From Setoptus koraiensis (lineage: Eukaryota; Arthropoda), in assembly GCA_048013815.1 (NCBI GenBank), contig CM106585.1, forward strand, positions 6,882,001-6,946,000: 64,000 nucleotides of DNA. The letters are read 5' to 3'. The stretch's first letter is position 1. Each line of letters begins with the position of its first letter. The notes under the pieces were generated by a model. That model did no database searches. It saw only the letters and a program-made list of their open reading frames with translations, and was not told the DNA's origin. Below, in pieces: positions 56,557 to 64,000 of this stretch. A program made the position numbers and the translations under genes.

Positions 56557-59500
56557 TTGCTGCTGTATTGTCCAGCTTGTGGCCAGCACGCTCGAATGAG
56601 TCCGGCCAGCGCCCGGCCCGGCGCACATGGCGCCGCCTCTGGAGGTTGCGGCGGACGAAAGTTGGTGCGGAACGGCGGACATGCTGTTTGTCTGGCGCAA
56701 TATACCCGGCGCGGCCGCAGCCGGCGCCGGTTGGCCGCTGTGCTGCTGGCCGGCGCTCATCGGTGACATTGGGGCCATTGGGGCCATTGGGGCGCCAGCG
56801 CCGGCCAATGAATTAGCGGCGCCGGCGCCACCGGCGCCCATCATCATCAGCTGATGATGATGCTGATGATTATATGGATGTCCAGTCAAGTGAAGCGTTT
56901 CAAGGGAGCAATCATCGTTGCTGCTGGTGTTATCATCATTTGACACATTGTGTTGTGACATTGTTGTTGATTCGCTGGCCCCATTGTTGTTGGCACTATT
57001 GCGCAACGCTTGCTGTTGCTGTAACGGGTGCTGGTGGTGGTGCTGTTGTTGTTGGTGTTGTTGTTGCTGGTGTTGTTGCTGCTGGTGTTGCTGCTGGTGC
57101 TGTTGTTGCTGGTGGTGGCGCTGCTGGTCGTAGCCAGATATGGGCATGTTGGTGGGCACGCTGGTGGCGCTCATGGCGCGGCTATGGTGGCTGCTGGTCT
57201 TGTGCAATAATTGATGGTATTTCTTCTCCAATTGAAGATACTCGTGCTGCAGGGCGCTTATCTCTCGGCTACGTTGTTATTATTATTATTATTATTATAT
57301 TATGATCCGCCATTATCATTGTTATTGTCGTTGTTATGATTGTTGTTATTGTTATTATTGATATTGTTATTGTTGGCGTTGCGTTTTAATACATATAGAT
57401 AGATGTGCATAAAGTAATGCCCAAAATCATGGCATTGCGCCGTGACCGGTTGGCCGGTGCATCCAGCGGCAGTATGGCAAGAGTCCGCGAGGGCGCATTC
57501 AATTCATTCAATTATCCGAGATGGCCAGCGGTTAGCGGCCAGCGTTATTCAATGTCCGCCATGTGATGATGATTTAAATATATGACGACGGCCGCGGTAA
57601 CAAAAATGAGCCGAGACAGAACATAAATCATTTTAATTAGATTATTTGCTCATCGCTCCTGGCGCTGTCACGACACACACACACACACACACAACATCGA
57701 GCTAATGAACGGGCCCCTCGGACTCCGAGGCTCGGAGCTTGCACGGCCTAGAGTGGGCCCGTGACCGACAATATAGTCTCGTTTGCACGCGCAAATCTCC
57801 TCCCGACAACAAGCGACAACGAAGAGGGGGCGTGAGACGCGGCCAGGTTTTGCGGGCGCGCCCATGAAACCACGGGCCAGCGAGACGACGCCACACGCGG
57901 ACAACGCGGACGTGTCCGTCGCGGCGGAGCCCCCACGGGGATTAGGGTGACAACGAGCACGAGCCCCAAATCGACAACAAGAGTATCAAGAAGTGAAATG
58001 AAAATAGACCTGACGATCTTTGCGCCGGTCTGCTGAGCCGGGGCCGGATTATAGTTAGGCCGGCCCCGGCCTACTGACAATGTGAGTAAATCGGCAAATA
58101 GACGACGCTGGACGGCTAATGGGCTCGCAGGGATGAGGGGATGAAAGGATGAGGGGCCAGCGGCGCGAAACGGGGCCCGGCTTAAAAGAGGGGCCCCATT
58201 TTATATTTATATATTTATATTTGCAAATATTTATGGTGTCATCACTGGTTGAATTGGTACCATGGGCTAGCGTGGGCGCATGCCATTGCTCTCGGTATCG
58301 GGCCGGCGACTCACCGATACCGACAGCGACGATACCGACAGCGACGGCGACGGCACCGACGGCGACGGCACCGACAGCGACCATGTCGACGGACCACCAA
58401 TTCCGAGAAAGATTTCGAGAGATTTGCGCATCGGAGCCCAAGTCTCGGCAGTGCATCACACGTGTGCACTATTGCGAGCCACAACTATCCACATAAACAA
58501 AATCCATATCTGGCGTGTGGCAAGATTATGAATATTTATTAGCCCGAGTTGTGATGAGCGCAATAATGAAGCCGGCGAGCAATAACTATTTAGTGTCTCT
58601 TTGGGGCTCTTTATTGGTCCCTTTCGCCCCCGTTTATGTGCCACTGGCTGGCACTGTGTCTGGCCGGCACTGTATCTCAATGGATACAGTGCCAGATACA
58701 GATTTATACAGTGTTTAGCCGGCATTTATCCAGTGTTTATCCAGCGGGTTCGATGCAGGCCGTGCGGCGACACCCGACCAAACAGATAACTTGATACACT
58801 CGGCCGGCCCACAGTAAATACACCAGCGACAACCAGCGACGCCAAGATAGCCACTCAAATACAGAGGACGGCCCACGATAAGATTGTGTGCAAGTTTGCG
58901 GGGCCCGGGATCATTTAGCTGGCACTGTGGGCCGGCAAGCTGGCCGGCACTTATGGCAGCGCGTTGCCCGTTAGGTAATGGCGAGCTATCAAATATTTAA
59001 AATCCTCTCTGCGCTGTATCGGCGCTGGCTGCGTGTATCATGTGCAGATTTATGTGGCTCGCTTTATGCAACCATTTCGGTTATTTTCGGCCGCCAGTTT
59101 GTTGTTGAGCCGGCTGTCGCTAGTTGTAAGGGTTTTTTGGGTTGCTGCAGCTGTTCATTCAACAGCAGCGGTTGCGCGCCCAAAAAACACCAAAAAGGGG
59201 CCCCCGTTTTTATATATTTTTATATATAAAGATCCGTTCTCGAGCATTGTGAGTGCGCAACTGCTTGTGTTTGCGCTTGTTCCTCGCTGCTAATCCCGGC
59301 CACCAAATCGATGACAGATCTTCTTTGCTACACGCACTTGTAGTTTATATTCGTTGGCGGCCATTAAATTATGTCGGCGCTGACCATTATCATCGCAGCG
59401 GTCGCCCGGTCGGCCCGCCGGCACCGAATATCAAGACCCATTGGCCCGGCCAGACAGACAGATAGTGCGAGCGAGCCTGCGGTCCTGTTCGCTCGCTTGT

Positions 59501-60595
59501 CCGGCCCGGCGGCAGCGCATGCAATCCGAGCGGGCCCCTCTGATAACTGTGCAAGTTTTGTCGTGCTTTATCTGCTCCACTAGATTAGCTACAACAAGTG
59601 ACTCAATAACTGACGCACCAACGTCAACGGCAACAACGGCGACAACAGCGACAACAGCGACCACGACAACAACATCAACAATTGATAAGCGCATTGTTGT
59701 TGGTATAATCTCGATCGTCATATATGTCGCCCACGCACGAGCTGTGCACGATGCGTTGTGTTGCGCGATCAAATCCAGCTGAAAATCATATCCGTTTTTA
59801 TCGTGTCGCGCAACGATAACGCACATCGGCCCCGATGACCGCTGATCCGTCGGGCCGCTGGCGACAAAGCCGGCCAGTTTATCGGCTTACGTTCATTATT
59901 CGCGCTCCAATCCGCGCCACAACAACAATCAAACAATCGCACAAACAAGCGCACAAACATACAAACAAAAACTCTGCCCTCTACCAGCCAACCAACAAAT
60001 TAGCTGCTATTTGACGAAACTACAAGTGGTTGCAACTTGCAATGCAAGTATTGATGCCCGGCGTGCCATTTTTGGCCGCAACAGGATATCGGGCCTCGAT
60101 GAGCTCGCCGGCGACCGTCATCGAGGCTCAAGTATGCGCATCGGATCAGCGATCCTCGCGAGCGAATCACATTCGCACTGTGTGACGTTAGTTGATTATC
60201 CGTCGCTGACCCGCTGATGACCGTCAACGGGGCGCCCATCGGCCTGCTAACGGCAAAGCGGAATCATGTTTTCGATTGAAACGGATAATAGCGCAACGGC
60301 ATGACGGCATAATGGAACGATGGCACAATGGCTCAATAATGAAATGCGAGCCCCAATATGCGAGCAACAAACACACACACGGGTGCCCCAAAAGTGGGCG
60401 CCTCACTTACCTCATTTGATGGCGCTGATTAGTGGCAATGGAATCGTAATTGTTGTAAATGTGATTAAATAGCAATAAACTGTCTACCCATTCAATGTGC
60501 ACGGTCAGCTGACCGTCGTTCTCGAGATAATTCTTCGACGCGCTCTTAATCTGACGTGGGCAGGCGGCATCGATTTGTTGTTGATTGGGTTGCAT
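54305..60595 (-). CDS. Gln/His/Asn-rich protein with N-terminal coiled coil (3 exons), unknown family
   Basis: I assemble three exons by phase and splice signals: 60595-60411 (ATG start, GTAAGT donor), 57268-55413 (acceptor ACGTAG, donor GTGAGT) and 55017 to at least 54305. Together they give 917 residues if exon 3 ends at the stop at 54305; GTAGGT and GTTAGT donors just before that stop leave open a further exon. Exon 1 encodes a globular-looking 61 residues (QLTVHIEWVDSLLLFNHIYN) that joins in frame to ISALQHEYLQLEKKYHQLL, a short coiled coil. The rest is low complexity: long Gln and Gln/His runs, Asn runs, Ser/Pro patches, and an acidic island (DDIVDECVDAIVDNT). I do not recognise the family. 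The long Gln tracts suggest a nuclear or scaffold protein but prove nothing. Intron 1 is 3.1 kb, intron 2 395 bp. Confidence 0.65.
57269..60410. other. Large intron 1 of the Gln-rich gene
   Basis: GC-rich with no second gene seen. A (CA)n tract is at 57673-57693. At 58313-58383 a GACGGCACC/GACAGCGAC hexamer-based tandem repeat forms short open frames without biological meaning. AT-rich patches occur at about 58201-58230 and 59205-59230. Confidence 0.5.
58313..58383. repeat. Degenerate 6/15-bp tandem repeat
   Basis: ACCGACGGCGACGGC-like units repeat about five times with point changes. Non-coding by position in an intron. Confidence 0.8.
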
Positions 60596-60671
60596 CGCGA
60601 ATCAATTCACGTCAAATTTGTTTGATGGGCGAGCATTGCGTCATTTGGTGTTTATTCAGCAGTGTTCATTT

Positions 60672-60770
60672 GTGCGCGTTTATCCGCGTTTATCCGCGTC
60701 GGTCCGCATTTGTCCGAGTTTGTCCGCGTTGGTGCGCATTTATCCGCGCCGGTCCGCGTCGGTCCGTATA
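60672..60770. repeat. Degenerate 10-12-bp tandem repeat
   Basis: About eight to nine units built on TTTATCCGCG / GGTCCGCG. Confidence 0.85.
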
Positions 60771-62526
60771 TTGGCACATACACAAGTGAGGGCGGCAATA
60801 TTAGTGCGCGGCGAAACCATTATTGGCGGTGCGAGTTTACCATTAGTGTGAGAGTGTGATTAACGGTTGTCGCGATTTATTAACGGTGTTGTTGTTGGGG
60901 CCAGAGTGTGTGGTGTGCGGTGGGCGCATATAACGATACAAGATACGGGAGGCGCATATAACAAAGTGCAAAGTGAAGAGGGAGAAATTTCATAAGGGGC
61001 GAATAACGACAAGACAACAAACAATTAATTATAGTGATGAGATGCGATAATAATAATATGTTTTATGGCGTAATGGGTGTCCGGTGATTGCAGTCCCGTA
61101 AGCGGCCGGCGAGCGATTACAAAGTGTCATGGTCAGCGAGCGGGGCCCCGAAAAGCAAAAAGCAATAAGCCGAGTTGGCGCAGAGAAAGCAATAAGCAGT
61201 GACTGGCACACGAGAGTATTCACTGAGGCCTTTCACTAACTGACCAGACGACTTTGATTTATTCTATTAATAACGTGGCGTTAATAACAACGCGCGCTCG
61301 CTGGCACGTATTGCCGGCACCTTAGATATTAAGTATTTATTTAGTATTTGCTTGTGTCGCTCACTGTCTCTGCGCCAGCTCACAAGTTGCCAGCCACAAC
61401 AGAGTGCAAGTGACACACACAACGGGTTAAACGGGGCCCCGGCCCCGGCCCCAAGCCCGACAAACAAAGCCGCTCGACAATGGTTGCGGCGCGACCATTA
61501 TTCACCGGCGGCGCGCTACGTGCCAGTGAGATAAGAATGCTGTCTATAAATGCAAAATTGTCAGCGCCACTCACTCAATTGCCGGCTTGTTGGCTGCGGG
61601 CCTATAGGCCAGTCGAGTGACGGCAAGCCAGCCAGCCAAGAAAGAGTTGAGTGGCGAGCAAATCCTCAAAATTGCCAAATTCTCTTGGCCCATTCTTCTC
61701 GATCGATGACGAGCTGCCGGCGCAAAACTCCTATTTGGCCTATTTGCCGGGGCCATATTATATATATAAATAGCGCCAGCTTAGGTAGCGACCCGTAATA
61801 ATCTTTTGGGGCCCCTCTCAAGGGCCCCCATCAACAGACAAGTTGTTGCTGGCAGACGTAAGTGACCATGAAACAGGAAGGGGCGAGCTTGCGTCGCCAT
61901 TGTGAGCTTGAATCATCGTTGTCGTAAGCAGATAGCGAGAGAGAGCGAGCTAACCCAACGGCAATCTAGCACTAATATTATTATAAATAATAACAACCGT
62001 TGCCGTCAACAGCGAGACCAGCGACAGCAGATTGAATGGGCCAGGTCGCTGACTATCTGAGCTTGTCATCAGTGATTTTTCGTCTTGCTTTGCGCTCTCT
62101 GTCTGTCTCTCTATCAATGTCGCTCATCGACAATTGGTAAGTGGATAAAAGAGCGGATAAACGAGCTGACGACTGAAAGCGGCCGGCGCCGTCGAAAGCG
62201 TGCCGATGAAAGCAAACAAAGTGGATAAAGTGGGCGACCTCACAAGTGGGCAACTGCTAGCTGGAAAAAGATGACAATTGAGAGCCACTCGTGACGCCGC
62301 GGCCACTCAATTGCAAACATTTTCAAATGTCGCCGCTTTATCCGATTGGTGTCAACCAGCCAGCTAGCGAGCCAACATTTAATTAAAGTCGCCTAATATT
62401 GTTACCATTGACCCATTGCCCCGTTACCGTTATTATTTGGCCAATCTCGCATTTGCAATATCGACTACAGATACACCAGCAAAAAGATATAGAGCTGGCT
62501 ACGGGTCGAGGGCAGCCCTACAAGCG

Positions 62527-62586
62527 CTGCCTCGACGCTGTTGACTCGACGCTGTTGACTCGACACTGTCGACTCGACGCTGTCGA
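62527..62586. repeat. 15-bp tandem repeat
   Basis: Four near-identical units of CTCGACGCTGTTGA with C/T changes. Confidence 0.85.
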
Positions 62587-62761
62587 GTTAACAGGCACTA
62601 TTAAGGGGGTAGAGCAGTGAAAATTGGGTCGCGGGCCCCAATCGGGTGAGAGAGCCCAATGTAAGAGAGACCCAATTTCCGGCCCAGATAAACTCTCTCT
62701 CAGGCAGCTCGATATCGCTCTTTCACTGGCTGTTGTCGCGGTTCATGTGTGAACATTGGCA

Positions 62762-62852
62762 CTATTATTATATATACAACTGTTATTATTGTTGTTATTA
62801 TTATTATTACTATTATTAATAATATTATTATTGCTATTATTATCATCATTAG
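62762..62852. repeat. (ATT)n microsatellite, imperfect
   Basis: ATT/TTG/ATA triplets over about 90 bp in an otherwise GC-rich stretch. Confidence 0.9.
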
Positions 62853-63699
62853 CAGTGACACACAGTCCGTTATCTGGCTGCATCTCGTTACAAGCCGGCG
62901 CCGGCTAACTGGCTCGCCGGCTGTGGCTCGATTGCGGCCGGGGGAGCCCAGTCAATACGTTCTTACTACTCGTCTCAATAATAGCCAGTAGCACATATGC
63001 CAACCAACCAACCGGCCGACTGATATTCTAATGGGCAGCAGCAAGTGAGCACTGCCATTATATTATCTGCTGTTATAATAAGATGACAGTCAAGTGACAC
63101 AGCCAACAACAAACAACAACATGACAACAGACTCACTGCCGCCACCCTCTGTCAGCCGGCCCGGCGGCCCACACACACCGGGCAACACTCCCACGCACTT
63201 TGCAAACATCCGACTGTGGCCAGGGATCCTTTTAACTGTCCTTTTTATTTTCTGTGTCGCTCGCAGCTCGTTATTGCTCGGGCCCGGCACACTCAGCGGG
63301 GCCGAGATTTTATCCGAGCGCGACTTATCCGAGCGCAATTTGTCCGATTCAAACGGACAGCAAGAGCATCAAGTGTGTGCCGGCGACAACTAAACCAGCG
63401 CCAGTCGCTGGCTATTCATGTAGCCAGCAATATATGCTGCTGTGTACGCTTTATACAAAGCGACTGGCAAGTGCCGGGCCAGGCCGGCGAGCACCAGAAC
63501 AACATAACGTTATATAACGTGGCTGTGCGGGCCGCTGTCGGCCAATATCACGCTGGCCACCAAACTGGGGCCACCGAGATATTGGAGCCGAGCAAATGCA
63601 GCTCAACGCTCAGTATTTATAGTGGCCAACTGGCGGTCATTAATCAAAACTCTATCGCTGTCTCAGACAATCTCGACAAACACACAACTGTGACCTTAC

Positions 63700-63788
63700 A
63701 CTCCGCGAGCTCCGCGAACTCCGCGAACTCCGCAAACTCCGCAAACTCCGAGAGCGAACTCGAGGGCGAGAGAGAGAGAGAGAGAGAG
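63700..63788. repeat. 9-bp tandem repeat followed by (GA)n
   Basis: Six units of CTCCGCGAA/CTCCGCAAA, then an interrupted GA run at 63767-63788. Confidence 0.9.
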
Positions 63789-64000
63789 GGGCCAGCTAAT
63801 GGATAAGGAAACCGTCATCGAATCTTATAATAAATGAATATTCTGCCTGAGCGGCCAATTGGAAGCCGTGACAGAGCTACGCCCACGCAATCAATCAGCG
63901 ATATCGTTGGCACGGGGGCCAAGGGGCTAACAGCGAAACAATTATTGTGATTTGGTGGCGAATCGCGCCACTCAGCCACGAATGGCGACGTGAATAGCGT

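Larger units (their letters stand above)
60596..64000. other. GC-rich non-coding tail, many simple repeats
   Basis: Upstream of the Gln-rich gene; I see no gene. Tandem words: TCCGCGTT-like units at 60672-60770; a 15-bp GACTCGACGCTGTT unit repeated four times at 62527-62586; (ATT)n at about 62762-62852; a 9-bp ACTCCGCGA unit repeated about six times at 63700-63752; (GA)n at 63767-63788. Palindromic GGGGCCCC/GGGCCC words are frequent. A plus-strand frame at 63121-63393 has a hydrophobic stretch but no other support. Confidence 0.5.

Noticed and set aside
63121-63393. Plus-strand frame with a hydrophobic stretch
   Set aside because: Pro/Thr-rich start and repeat-derived end, no homology, in a microsatellite-rich region.
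1-64000. tRNA, rRNA, CRISPR, retroviral, LTR and Polinton sequences
   Set aside because: Looked for characteristic T-loops, spaced repeats, polymerase, capsid and integrase motifs; none recognised by reading. A covariance-model and profile search would be decisive.

Overview
The window is eukaryotic nuclear DNA, almost certainly from an arthropod and most plausibly a small-genome mite. Supporting this are spliced genes with GT-AG introns as short as about 51 bp, AATAAA signals close behind stop codons, long Gln/Asn/His runs in coding exons, CA/GA/ATT microsatellites, and a doublecortin-EMAP fusion gene of the type known from arthropods. The species call is inference; 'animal, arthropod-like' is much firmer. 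No viral, retroviral or Polinton-like sequence was recognised.

Region 1 (1-31 kb, AT-rich, gene-dense): mitochondrial ribosomal protein L48 (partial), BRIX1, a C22orf39/PANTS-like protein, an EXT1-like glycosyltransferase that lacks the GT64 half, a pancreatic-type lipase (4 exons), a secreted coiled-coil protein (2 exons), a STRAD pseudokinase, a PDIA3/ERp57-like disulfide isomerase (2 exons), Rac1, an ATP8B-type phospholipid flippase (6 exons), a 500-N assembly gap, and a compact single-exon ABCA transporter. These are mostly housekeeping and secretory-pathway genes without an evident operon-like logic.

Region 2 (31-42 kb, accessory, rearranged): a mosaic of duplications, foldback elements and short repeats. 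It holds three paralogous genes for small secreted peptides (64, 66 and 75 aa). Their signal peptides, 5' leaders and core promoters (TATTTAAA, then an initiator 35 bp on) are conserved, but their mature parts are very different. All three appear to be cut at Cys-X-Gly/Gln, giving mature peptides that start with Gln. This family is the best candidate here for an undescribed system. The same region carries a duplicated 3' end of the neighbouring DCX-EMAP gene, whose last exon is almost identical to the parent although the flanking DNA has diverged; a histone-H3/cenH3-like truncated ORF; a RING-finger fragment; and several inverted-repeat elements.

Region 3 (42-64 kb, visibly more GC-rich): a DCX-EMAP gene with a 6.7-kb coding exon, endonuclease G, and a three-exon Gln-rich protein of unknown family whose first exon lies at 60.4-60.6 kb. 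The remainder is GC-rich, microsatellite-laden non-coding DNA in which I see no gene.
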